Positions 41,401 to 51,947 of a stretch of 64,000 nucleotides of DNA are shown here, piece by piece. The position numbers and the translations under genes were made by a program. How positions within the stretch are numbered: position 1 is the stretch's first letter; each line of letters opens with the position of its first letter. Under the pieces are notes generated by a model. It was not told the DNA's origin. It did no database searches and saw only the letters and a program-made list of their open reading frames with translations. Source of the stretch: Hirundichthys speculiger (lineage: Eukaryota > Chordata > Actinopteri > Beloniformes > Exocoetidae); NCBI GenBank assembly GCA_018398805.1, contig JAGFBZ010000001.1:124001-188000 (forward strand), given 5' to 3'.

Positions 41401-42295
41401 GTCATGTCTTTGTCTGGTCAGTTATGTTTGTTTGCACAGCCAGTTAGTTTGTTTGTTTGCACTTTTTCCTGAGTTCAATTTTGTTTCTTTGACCTCTTTT
41501 ATGAGCTCGATAATTTTGTAAATATAATTTCGTGGGAGTAAAATAAACAACCTATTTTTTAATTCCTAACACCTCACAGTCCCACATTCATTTCATTTTT
41601 AGTTCATCCAAACGCAAACATTGAAAACTACGTACACAATCCATTTTCCAATACTCACATTTTCACTGTTCCATTTTTTTCTTTAAACTTTTTTTTCTCT
41701 TAAACTACTTTTTCTGGCTGACGTTGGCTGCTACTCACCAGCAGCCAACTGGCGAGTAACCAGTGCCACAACTTACCTTCTACAACGGTCTCAGAAATGT
41801 CTGGTCTGTTCTGCAGGAATGGGAGTGGTGCTGATTATTCGTCTGGTTCTGTTTGGCTTGATCACTGTGATCACCATCGCAGGCGCAGCCATCGTCATCA
41901 AAAGGTAACCTCCTCCCACAAACGTCAAACAGCCATCAACAACCATTAACAGCAGTAATCTAAGTATATGGCAATAGTGTGATTAAGGTGTTCGAGGTTT
42001 TCAAACCTGGTGGAAAGTCCAACAGGTTGTTAAATTGAGTTTAAGATACGCTCATGGATGAAAATTGCAGAGGTTGGGACAAAAATACAGAGGTTTTGCA
42101 CATTTAACACAATATTTTCTTTAAATGTTCATTTCACATCCTGATATGATGTCAGACTAAATGTTGCTAAATGTATTCTAACAAAGAAATGTTTTAGATT
42201 TAATAAAAACCTTGATTTCCTCCTCCAACCATTCCTCTTGGTGTATTTACAGGACGTTCTTCCCCAAGCAACAGCAGGTCAGCAGTGACAACTGA
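32429..42295 (+). CDS. Siglec-like (CD22/CD33-type) Ig receptor locus with triplicated Ig exon pairs, partly broken
   Basis: Leader, three V-set/C2-set exon pairs, a transmembrane exon and a short tail lie in order on the plus strand with matching phase-1 junctions. The V-set has Siglec hallmarks: an E-strand cysteine (RNCTLQIRD) instead of the usual F-strand one, an early extra cysteine (TRTCAVKGS), and an F-strand FRME arginine as in human CD33 FFRME, the sialic-acid contact. The C2-set has the matching extra cysteine (SSSSCSF). The membrane segment carries an arginine and the tail has no tyrosine motif, as in DAP12-coupled Siglecs. All three C2 exons and V-set 3 are frameshifted; V-sets 1 and 2 are open. 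It may be a decaying gene or one spliced around damaged exons. I infer one transcription unit; nothing here proves copies 2 and 3 belong to the same mRNA. Confidence 0.6.
32606..32980 (+). CDS. Siglec-like V-set 1 (intact)
   Basis: 375 bases, phase 1 at both ends, fully open. Motifs in order: [65 protein letters not shown]. The E-strand Cys codon is at 32,860-32,862 and the F-strand Arg codon at 32,914-32,916. Confidence 0.85.
33070..33343 (+). pseudogene. Siglec-like C2-set 1, frameshifted by +4
   Basis: Begins [14 protein letters not shown] and [20 protein letters not shown], ends [14 protein letters not shown] and PFSLQVEED, but the halves are in different frames. The exon is 274 bases where 270 fit; four extra bases lie near 33,227-33,240. 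The E-F text GPTLQLS is followed by the wrong frame and a stop. Confidence 0.8.
33690..36530 (-). mobile_element. LINE (non-LTR retrotransposon) fragment, RTE/Rex-like, rearranged
   Basis: Minus strand carries endonuclease text ([30 protein letters not shown]) and reverse-transcriptase text ([39 protein letters not shown]). The segment about 34,980-35,200 is repeated at about 35,460-35,720, so it holds an internal duplication. Many frameshifts. The family name is approximate. Confidence 0.8.
37439..37780 (+). CDS. Siglec-like V-set 2 (intact)
   Basis: 342 bases, phase 1 at both ends, open. Motifs [50 protein letters not shown] and FLFRMEANN keep both Siglec cysteines and the F-strand Arg. 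It lacks three residues (GQT) at the N-terminus relative to V-set 1. Confidence 0.82.
37869..38139 (+). pseudogene. Siglec-like C2-set 2, frameshifted by +1
   Basis: 271 bases where 270 fit. The run CTTTCCCACC has one more C than CTTTCCACC in copies 1 and 3, shifting the frame inside the C strand. The second half ([33 protein letters not shown]) is otherwise well preserved. Confidence 0.8.
39036..39378 (+). pseudogene. Siglec-like V-set 3, frameshifted by +1
   Basis: 343 bases where 342 fit. TTCAAAAAGCCAACG at about 39,207-39,221 has an extra base relative to TTCAAAAACCAACG in copy 2. After it the frame holding [17 protein letters not shown] and FRFRMEAND is lost. Confidence 0.8.
39467..39738 (+). 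pseudogene. Siglec-like C2-set 3, frameshifted by +2
   Basis: 272 bases where 270 fit. Open through [20 protein letters not shown] and LQLSPT, then a stop, because CCCTACCTGACTG has two extra bases relative to CCCTCTGATTG in copy 2. Ends at a GTCAGT donor. Confidence 0.8.
39739..41816. other. Intron-like spacer before the transmembrane exon
   Basis: AT-rich, with a MITE at 40,403-40,767 and no Ig exon or leader seen. 41,905-42,252 and 42,296-43,330 are likewise free of anything I recognise. Confidence 0.5.
40403..40767. mobile_element. Tc1/mariner-type MITE, copy 1
   Basis: 365 bases between TA dinucleotides; ends CAGTCATGGAAAAAATTATT and its inverse. The second copy at 46,463-46,828 is the same element in the opposite orientation. 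Confidence 0.92.
41817..41904 (+). CDS. Siglec-like transmembrane exon with charged arginine
   Basis: Reads [20 protein letters not shown] and IAGAAIVIK. The arginine codon is at 41,840-41,842, inside the membrane span. Such residues pair with acidic residues of ITAM adaptors (DAP12/FcR-gamma), so this suggests an activating receptor; that is inference. Good acceptor (TCTGCAG) and donor (GTAACC); phase 1 to 2. Confidence 0.72.
42253..42295 (+). CDS. Siglec-like cytoplasmic tail exon
   Basis: Completes Arg and reads [13 protein letters not shown] then stop: a tail of about 14 residues with no tyrosine, so no ITIM or ITAM. A GTCAGC after CAGCAG could also serve as a donor for a longer isoform. 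Confidence 0.6.
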
Positions 42296-43329
42296 CAAAC
42301 ACCTGAAAATACAGGTGAGTAATGTCATATATAACATTATCATAAATATTCACCGCAAACATGCAGTCCTTCTTAAGCCACTTTCACACAGAGGTGGCAC
42401 TAATAAAACGTACAGGTGGATCCCCTCTTCATTCCGCCTCCACTCTCCAGCTGTGCATTCACAATGATTCCAGGAAGGCACAGTATTCTCTCCCAGTTGG
42501 TGTTCCACAGCCTAAACACACTTCTGCTCCACAGTCAGCAACAATTATCCACACGCAGATCCTGAATAACATGGCGCTGGATAAACACCAACAACAATAA
42601 AGTTCCTACCTGGTTGTTCCTGTGAGACACACAGCTAGTTTCCCCATTACTGGTGGAGTTTCAGCAGGATCCAGTATACGCGACAGCATTTTACGTCATT
42701 ATTTATGTAAAACTGAGTAGCTAGTACCCCAAGTCAAGTGACAAAGTTCAAACTACAGCCTGTCCAGCTGTTCTTTGTCTGTCCGACCTGCCTCTCTGAA
42801 ACCTGTTTCTAATGTTCACCTGAATGCCACTGTCAAGACACCCAGCCGGGCGTCATCTCACTATCCTCTTGGATGGACTCATTTCATCCTCTGTTTACAG
42901 AATGGAGGATACTAGTCATCCTAGTTTACAGCCAACTTCACACCGCTGTTACGGTTTTCTCCAATGCCATTTTACACAGTGCTCATCTTGCCTCCGTCAT
43001 GCCACTGCTATTACCTGGCAAGGTGGAACAGCAGCAGAACACAGCGTTATGCTGCACCATGTCCTGTGTGATTCACAGAATAAAGGTGCGACAGAGCTGG
43101 CCAGACTGGCTGACATCATCTACAGGAACTGAAAATGCTCCAGTCAGTGATCTCTTGGCTTAACTCGTACACGGTGAAGTAAAGTGGTCGGATCTCATCT
43201 TGTTATCAACAACATTTTTCTGGACAATATTATGCTGGCTATGACAAAATATATATATATAAAAAACAAAACGTCATAGCTTTTAAAATTTTTAAATGAT
43301 TTAACTGAATTATTGAGCAAGCATTACTC

Positions 43330-43690
43330 TGTAGCCATATTTATTAATTTATGTCAAGCTTATGGCTCTGTGGTTCATGTATGTCTGAAACAAAGAGACT
43401 CCAAAGTGGGAAGATTAGAACTGGTTTGAAAACGATTCACCGGGCAGAAGGTATCACTTCTGGCCTCTCTGGTGAGACCTCTGGTGTTCCCCAGGGTTCA
43501 GTGTTGGGACCACTTCTTTTTACATCGTATTCAGTCAATATCAAAATGTTTCTATTGCTCCTTGACTTTTTGTCAACTGATATATGGACTGCTCCCACAC
43601 CTGACAAAAAATTCTCAAATTTTTTTGTTTGAGTTCAAACTTATTTTCAATGCTGACAAAACATATGTTGTTCCTCAGTGCACAGTCTAA
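43330..43690 (+). mobile_element. LINE reverse-transcriptase fragment
   Basis: Encodes SGVPQGSVLGPLLF, the conserved non-LTR RT motif, and further on FNADKTYVVP. Truncated at both ends and out of frame between the motifs. 43,700-44,186 holds nothing recognised. Confidence 0.75.
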
Positions 43691-44186
43691 GTCTGTTATT
43701 CTGATACATCCCTATTATCCTTTACGCCTCATATCCAGCAATTAGAACACAATGTTCAGCCAAAAATAGATTTTTATTACAAAATTAAGTTGTGTTTTTC
43801 CTTCAAGGCCAAAGAAGACTTGTAGCTACCGCTAACAGCTTTACAGTGATTTCATTTACAAGCACACATCAACCTCAATGGATGGTTTATGGTCTCTTAG
43901 AGTTATTTAATGTGTTCTTTTTTTTATGAGGCTGTCCTTGGATGTCTTGCTTTATATTTAAGATCCTTTATTTTTCAAAAAAAAAAGTTAGGAAACTGTG
44001 GTCTTTGCTCTCCTGATCTATAGCTGAAACTGTTTTCATACTGTTAAGAAATTGATGCAATTTTTTGGTGGCTTCATCCATCGAGGACCAACCTGAACAC
44101 ACACAAAGACGATGAAGTGGAGATTGTTTCTACGGACTGTTTTCTTCGTCTCATCTCATCTGTCTGAACACTTTTTTCCATTGCAG

Positions 44187-44565
44187 CCTGCAGACTTCAC
44201 CATGGAGCTGTGACACCCAGAAGATCCAGACAGACCAGGCTTTAAAGACTAACTCTGCGAGATACTACAGCTGATTAACTTTTGGCAGTAACTGAAAAAA
44301 GGGTCTTCCTGAACAGAAGAAGACTCAAATCGAAACAAAACCTCATTTATCTATTAACTTAGTTGATAAAGTATACATTTTCACTCAACATTCAGATTTA
44401 CCTAAAAACAAGTGACATACTGAAGTATTTAAGCACATATGCTCTCTGAAAATTTACTTCAAAATATAAAAGTGACTACCATGAGATTCACTTAATATAT
44501 TAATAGTACGGAAGTGTGAAAGGCATTATAAGAATAATGTATTTATGTAAATAAAGTAAAACATT
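44187..44565 (+). other. Possible 3' UTR exon of the Siglec-like gene
   Basis: A pyrimidine-rich acceptor (CTTTTTTCCATTGCAG) precedes 44,187 and AATAAAG occurs near 44,551. No long coding frame. An earlier AATAAA at 42,595-42,600 could end the transcript instead. Confidence 0.3.
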
Positions 44566-45065
44566 TGTTCTGTTGAAAAATGTTCTTGTGACTTTGAGTA
44601 ATAGATTTTTGCAGACCAAAACATTTTCTGCATTATGTGTTCTGGATTTTACCATTTTACATGTTCAAGATGGAGCTAATCTTTAACTTTTATCACAGCT
44701 GCATCATTTTATTCTGAGCCATATTTGTTTTGTCAGTACCACTTCATTTGATTAACTTGGTGACATTTCACTTGTGATCTTTTTTTTGTAGTTGTTGCTG
44801 TTGTTCAATAATAACGGACCTTAAAATCTAAAGATATTGATCTAACATGGTGGCAGCCTGTTGCAGCAGCTTTGGTCATACTGTCATTTTACATCAGCAT
44901 GTGCTCAACAGTGTTGGGCAATTTATTTTCAATAGGTTATAGATTGAAAGTAATAAGTTATATTACAATATTACTGTCTTTAAATTGTAATATATTACAC
45001 TACCTTTGCATTACTTTTGAGTTATTTTTTCCAAAATGAAAATAAATGAAGACCATATTTCTCAA

Positions 45066-45078
45066 ATATATATATATA

Positions 45079-45168
<90 letters not shown>

Positions 45169-45169
45169 C

Positions 45170-45221
<52 letters not shown>

Positions 45222-45225
45222 TAAT
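45066..45225. repeat. (TA)n microsatellite
   Basis: About 160 bases of nearly pure TA, followed by a short GT run. The flanking regions 44,580-45,065 and 45,226-46,462 show no gene. Confidence 0.97.
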
Positions 45226-46462
45226 GTGTGTGTGTTCTCATGTAGGAGCTTGAGTCCACTACAACGTAACACTATAGCCTATGACATGTCAGAACAAACA
45301 ATTTAATTTAATTTTTCTCTACATTCTTTTGTTCTTTTTAAATCCAAGTGCACAACGCTTTTATGTACAGGGCAGATGCAAATTTTATTCTAGTCAGTCA
45401 TTAAAATAAGTTATTTAAGATGAGATCAGGATTACAGCAGCCATTTCAGCTCAAAAACTCAAAAATTCCAACATAGGACGATAAGTAATTTTGTCGATTC
45501 CTGCTCCTTGACTGAAATATCTGTTGAAGCGCATCAAGAGAAGGCGCTGAAAGCGTTCATCACCAAGATGGTTTCATTTTGGGACGAGCACAAGGCTCCC
45601 AAGACTGAAAAGTCTTTCTACATTGAAAGGTGTTGTGGTGTTATAGCAGAGTGCATTTTTTTTTTATTCTTGGAAACTGGTGAAAGCTTTGCATTGCAGG
45701 TGCAACACTGAAATAAAAAGTTATCTCAGTTTCCACTGACATGGGTCATCAGCTGCAGCATTGGCTCATCAAAGGAAAAAAATGTCCTCAGTGGAGGTGA
45801 CAGCAGCAGGTGGCGAGTCCTCCAACATCTGCCCTGCAGGCTCTTCTCTGACCAGGACAGTCTGAACGTGAGCAGTGAGACAGCAGCTGGTAGCGCTTTC
45901 TTGGAGTCAATCAATGCAGACAATTTTCATTGCTTCCACTATAGAATAGCACAATCCATTGGTCATTTGTGATAGTTCATTTTTCTTTGCGTGACTATTA
46001 GATTTTTATTCTTTTCTTCAGATAATAGATATAGTGTGCATATATCCATCTCAAAAAGGTGGACTCCTCTGGATTCATAACCTCTGACTTCCACTAACTG
46101 ACTGCTGCAGACGGCAGATATTTGCCCGGAAGTTGTTTTCTGGTTTTGGACTGTCTTGCGGTTTTGATGTCATCTTTTGACAATTTTTTGGGGTGAAAAT
46201 CATTGTAACATGCATTACTGAAATTGTAATGAGTAATATATTACTAGTATTTTAATAGTAATGGGCTACATTACTGTAATGTATTACTGTAATATTATTA
46301 CTTTTGTAACGTGTTACTTCCAGCACTGGTGGTCAATGTATTTTTTTCTTAAAACTGATTTTTTTTAACTCCTTTAAAATGCTGGTTTGAATTCTGTTGG
46401 GTTTGATGGTTTTTGTTGGTAATTCTGGCACTATTACAAGTAGTAGTAGTGTAGTCGACATA

Positions 46463-46828
46463 CAGTCATGGAAAAAATTATTAGACCACCCTTGTTTTCT
46501 TCAGTTTCTTGTACATTTTAATGCCTGGTACAACTAAAGGTACATTTGTTTGGACAAACATAACGATAACCACAAAGATTGCTCATAAGAGTTTTATTTA
46601 AGAGCTGATATCTTACCATTTTCCATGGTTTTCTTGATTATAACCTAAATCACTTAAGTTTTTACATCAATAGCTATGGCGTTGTACTGCCAAAAACACT
46701 GCTTTTATGCATTCAGTGTTTTCTTTTCTGTCTGTTTTAGTCACATGATGACGTTTAGTGGTACCAGGTATTAAAATGAACAAGAAAGTGAAGAAAAAAT
46801 GGTGGTCTAATAATTTTTTCCATGACTG
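46463..46828. mobile_element. Tc1/mariner-type MITE, copy 2 (inverted relative to copy 1)
   Basis: 366 bases with the same 20-base-plus inverted termini and TA flanks as 40,403-40,767. A SINE begins about 20 bases downstream. Confidence 0.92.
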
Positions 46829-46839
46829 TACCTATATTC

Positions 46840-47030
46840 ATACGGGTGGCTGTAGGTCAGTTGGTAGAGCCAGTCGTCCAGTCACTGGGAGGTCGGTGGT
46901 TCGATCCCGGCTCCAACTGTCCACATACCAAAGTGTCCTTGGGCAAGATACTGAACCCTAACTTTCCTCCAGTGGGCCTGGCAGCACCTTGCCCCCTCAT
47001 CAGTTGGGGTTCAGTAACTTGTTTCCTGCT
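46840..47030 (+). mobile_element. tRNA-derived SINE
   Basis: The head resembles a tRNA gene with an A box (GTAGGTCAGTTGGTAGAGC) and a B box (GGTTCGATCCC). It is followed by the common fish SINE body GTGTCCTTGGGCAAGATACT. The anticodon arm is degenerate, so it is not a functional tRNA. Confidence 0.8.
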
Positions 47031-47189
47031 CATTTTTAATCACTGCCTGTTTAAATTAGTTTCTCCCAGACTCATCTTCAGTCCAAACATCATCAGCAAC
47101 AACAGAAAAATCTGCTAAATTCATCAAATAAACATGTTGATACCAGAAACCCAACTCATCTGAGAGGTTAAATGAGAACACGAGGAGCA

Positions 47190-50100
47190 CATTCATTTAT
47201 TCAAAATCTGTTTATTACACAACAGAATACATCGATTGTTTTTCTTTTAGGTAATTGCGATGATTTTCAGCATATCTACAGAGTATTCTGATACGTGGAT
47301 GAAAGTTGGGCACAGAGGAACAGAGTCGAGTCAAATATAGTACAAAAACACGATTTTCTCAAAAATACACTTTACTTGGCCCCGTATAATAATCATAACG
47401 TAAAATGTAACAATTTTTGATGGTCATGAAGTTGTTTTTATAAGCAGATTAAAACCTCCTACTTCCCTGTCCATCTCTAACTAGTCCAGGTTATTTGGAG
47501 AGTTTTACTACGTTATTTGTAGTACGGTTGAACAACAGGTTCTTCTCATCTTTAACTTGCAGTCCACTTTACTTTTTGGGCATAAAATCTGAGCATAAAC
47601 TGAAAGCATTAATGTGACTGAAGGATGGAGCCTCTTTGTGTTCATGTGAGCTTTAATTCATCAAGTGTTTGGCCGGCTGTTAGAATTAAAGAGGATTTCA
47701 TGGCAGGTATCACTGAAGCGACGTCTACGAGAGACAGAGTCTACGTCTGAAGTACCTTCATGTCTCTGATGGGACATCATCACAGACATGCTGAACAACC
47801 CCAGACATGAAAACAACCAGAAAAAAATGCAGAGACAAACAATCAATCAAAGAGGGACAGCTGCAGACACCAAATGAACTAGAAAAAAAAAATGAAAAAT
47901 AAAGGGAATCGCTGCACGTTAAGTGACGGGGTCAGCGTGGATGGAGCTATGAGGGATCTGTTGTCACACAATTTACATCCCAAACATCTTTTTAACCGTT
48001 TCTATCCAAGTGTACATCCAACCTGTCCTGTCAATGCGGTTTGCATTGAAATAAAGATCACCTCATGTGATGTGTTTTATTCCAATTTATTCAAGCAGTT
48101 TAGGTCAGTGACTAAAATCCATCCTGCTCATCTGCTAACATCTGTTAACCTCAGTAGACAGATCTGCTCCAGTCCTTCTGGGGGAAAACTGAGGGATTCC
48201 CAAGCCTCGCCAACATGTCCTGGGTCAAGTGGGTCAACACTTTCCATCCTGGACAGATGCTCCAACCAGCTCACCTGGCTCCTCTCCATTTGGAAGAGCA
48301 GTGACTATACTTCAAGTCTTTGCCCAACCTCTGCCCATCTCTAGGGTGGAGTCCAGCTACCCTGGAGAGGAAACTCATCTGAGCCGCTTGGTACCTGCAG
48401 TCATGTTCTTTAGGCCCGTTCATGACCGTAGATGAGGGAAGGAACATGGGTCAACAAAGTAAACGGTCTGGACTTCTGACTCAACTCTTCTCCAGAAGCC
48501 ACAACGATCCCATTCTTCTCTCACTCGTCAACCGAGACCCAGAGACCCCTCAGCTCTGCACCAAGAGATGGTCGCCCTACTCTTTCCTGACTGAGAACCA
48601 CAGTCTCAGATGTAGAGCAGCTGGTTCTCATCCCAGAGAGCTGAACGTCTGGGCTCCATGATGCCAGCAGGACCACATTATCCTCACAAAGCAAACCTCC
48701 AGACCACCAAACCACCAAACCAGACACCGTCTACCTCGAAATTCTGTTATGAACAGAATCAGGGTCAAAGGGGAGTCCTGACGGAGTCCAAGTCTCTACC
48801 GGAATGAATCCAACTTACTACCAGCAGTAAAATATCCCTTTAATGCCTCCAGCTGAAGTTTCTGAATAAATTCAGATCAACGTTTAAAGAAAAAAAAAAA
48901 AAATCCGTAAAATCCAGATAGGATGACTTTCACACTCCTTCCACCATGTTCTATTTATAGTTTATCTATAATATTTATGGCAGCATCATTTCCTTCATCT
49001 AACACACAGGATAAAAAAAAAAAAAAAAAAAACATTTGAGGGCCAAAATCAGAACAGAGGACAGAATCTGATGAACAAAGCAACAAATATGAAACTTTAC
49101 AATTTACAAACAAAAAATTAACTCTGAAATCAAAGCCACTAAACTACAGAACCTTATCTTGACATTCATATTATTAAAAAAAACAAAAAAAAACAAAAAC
49201 GCACCTGTGCAAAAAAAAATTAGAGATAAGATCACATCCAACTTAAGACTTCTGATACAGATTCTGTGAAGCTCAGGGAGACGTCTGAAATGAAACATCA
49301 AGTTCTGATCTGGATCAAATTTACAACCACAGACCAACTGGTCCACAGGACAGTCGTGCAGCAAAGGATCATGGGACCGTTTTGGCCCCATTTAAGTCTT
49401 AACTGCACCAACTCATGACTGGAGCAGAAAAACATCCTACACTTAAAGAAAAACTGGATGTTCAGTGGTTTGTGGAGCCAAATGCAACTGAATGACTTAA
49501 AGGGACGTAACTGACTTCACGCTCTCTCTGAGATCATCCCCACGCCGCCACCTGCTGGTCGCATTCAAGCACTACACCTTCTCTTTTGAACCGCAACAAG
49601 ATTGTCTGGAAGAAAACCAAAGACTGACAACATAATGGCACAAAAGTACATTTCTTCTACTATATAATGACTTTATGCATGAAACATCTTTTTAAAAATC
49701 AAACAGGTATCAGCATCAAAAGTGAAACGACTCGGCCTCTGATTCAGCAGCGAAAGAGTAAAACCTTCCAGACCACCTTAGACCAGGTCCAGTTCAGAGA
49801 CCACAGTCCTTGGACTGGTCAGATCTGGTCTGGTCTAGTCTGGTCTGGTCAGGTCTGGTCTGGTCAGATCTGGTCTGGTCAGATCTGGTTTGGTCTGGTC
49901 TGGTCAGATCTGGTCTGATCTAGTCTGGACTGGTCAGATCTGGTCTGGTCAGATCTGGTCTGGTCTGGACTGGTCAGATCTGGTCTGGTCTGGACTGGTC
50001 AGATCTGGTCTGGTCTGGTCTGGACTGGTCTGGTCAGATCTGGTCTGGTCTGGTCTGGTCTGGACTGGTCAGATCTGGACTGGTCAGATCTGGTCTGGTC

Positions 50101-51770
50101 TGCTCAGATCTAGTCTGGTCTGGTCTGGACTGGTCAGATCTGGTCTGGTCTGCTCAGATCTAGTCTGGTCTGGTCTGGACTGGTCAGATCTGGTCTGGTC
50201 TGCTCAGATCTAGTCTGGTCTGCTCAGATCTAGTCTGGTCTGGTCTGGACTGGTCAGATCTGGTCTGGTCTGGACTGGTCAGATCTGGTCTGGTCTGGAC
50301 TGGTCAGATCTGGTCTGGTCAGATTTAGTCTGGTCTGGTCAGATCTAGTCTGGTCAGATCTGGACTGGTCAGATCTGGTCTGGTCTGGACTGGTCAGATC
50401 TGGTCTGGTCTGGACTGGTCAGATCTGGTCTGGTCAGATTTAGTCTGGTCTGGTCAGATCTAGTCTGGTCAGATCTGGACTGGTCAGATCTGGTCTGGTC
50501 TGCTCAGATCTAGTCTGGTCTGCTCAGATCTAGTCTGGTCTGGTCTGGACTGGTCAGATCTGGTCTGGTCTGGACTGGTCAGATCTGGTCTGGTCTGGAC
50601 TGGTCAGATCTGGTCTGGTCAGATTTAGTCTGGTCTGGTCAGATCTAGTCTGGTCAGATCTGGACTGGTCAGATCTGGTCTGGTCTGGACTGGTCAGATC
50701 TGGTCTGGTCTGGACTGGTCAGATCTGGTCTGGTCAGATTTAGTCTGGTCTGGTCAGATCTAGTCTGGTCAGATCTGGACTGGTCAGATCTGGTCTGGAC
50801 TGGACTGGTCAGATCTGGTTTGGTCAGGTCTAGTCTGGTCAGATCTGGTCCGGTTTGGTCTGGTTTACCCCACAGACGCTAAAGACAGTTGTGATTCATG
50901 AAACCTATTTCATTTGTGAAAATTCAGTAACGAGGTATGTCACCCCTTTTTTTTTTGCACCTGGACCACATTAGACCAGGTCCAGGTCAAAAACCAAGCA
51001 ATGGAGTTTTTCCAAAGATTAAATATGTTCTTTGTTTTGCTTTTTTAAATACAGTTGGAAGGAGGAGCTCTTTAAGCATATAGAGTAGATCCTTCTGATC
51101 TTAAGGTCCATGTCTGAGCAGTCGAGCTGTTGTGGGTTTTCATGTGGACCTGGTCTGAAAGGGTCCAAATACTAAAAAAGAGAAACAGCCCTTTAAGTGC
51201 TGAATCAGAGGCCAACATCAGCATCTTCACAATTATATTTCATGAAGCAGTTTGTGCAAATCTTAATGATAAAATAGCAGAAACTGCTGGATTTGATGGT
51301 TTTTTTCTACCTTCTGGCCTTGACGTCTAACAAAACAAAATCAGAACTGAAACATTCAATTTAGACATAATCTGTTGATTACTTTCATGACATTATTGAA
51401 GATTTAAAAAAGCCAAGCAGCTACAAGGACAGATGATGAATCCCTGTGACAATTAAAATCTTTAAAAATACAAACATTTAGTGGTCTGACGGGTTTTAGT
51501 GTTCCTGTCCTTCCTGAAAATTCATTTTAAGTTTAAAAAAAAAAAGAAGAAGAAGAAGCATGTGGAGCTTGTTTCTGTCTCAGTATTTTCACATGAAGCT
51601 GTGGCTGGAAACACAGGACACGCCGACGGTGACAGAAGAAGAACTAGAGACAGGATTTTAAAAAGGCTGCTGCCGAAGCTCTGCTCTCCCGTCCTCAGGT
51701 GAGTGAAAATGAAATTATATTTGACCTAAATGGAGGGAAAACGTGCACACGCCCCGACCGCGCGACGTAT
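47190..51770 (-). other. Probable cmtm6 3' UTR
   Basis: No other gene is visible between the cmtm6 stop and two AATAAA signals on the minus strand (47,196-47,201 and 47,211-47,216). Human CMTM6 also has a long 3' UTR. The stretch includes poly-A/T runs and the pentamer minisatellite. Transcript data are needed to place its end. Confidence 0.4.
49815..50850. repeat. Minisatellite built from pentamers in the putative cmtm6 3' UTR
   Basis: About 1 kb composed almost wholly of five-base words TGGTC, TGGAC, AGATC, TAGTC and TGCTC, with a frequent 25-base order TGGTC-TGGTC-TGGAC-TGGTC-AGATC. AGATCT recurs dozens of times. Confidence 0.95.
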
Positions 51771-51947
51771 TTAATGTGCTCCGTTGGTCTCTGCGTTGAG
51801 TTTCTCCGCCTCCGGTGGAGCCCCGCCCATTTGAGGACCGCCGTTGGTGGACGCCGAAGCCTCGCCAGCGTGAAACGGAGACCCGCTGCTCTTCAGGAAG
51901 TAGGTCAAGTCAAGGACAAACGCTGCCGTGGCCAAGAAACCAAACGC
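51771..51947 (-). CDS. cmtm6: cmtm6 last coding exon and stop
   Basis: 177 bases including stop: [20 protein letters not shown], then a tail rich in G, A, S and N ending AETNGAH. Human CMTM6 has FGFIASFMFLLDFITML here. Confidence 0.85.
   Translation of the reverse strand, partial: AFGFLATAAFVLDLTYFLKSSGSPFHAGEASASTNGGPQMGGAPPEAEKLNAETNGAH

Noticed and set aside
46840..46930. A tRNA gene
   Set aside because: A and B boxes are present but the cloverleaf is degenerate and is followed by a fish SINE body.
49667..50213. ORFs rich in Trp-Ser-Gly
   Set aside because: Translation of the TGGTC pentamer array; no coding signals.
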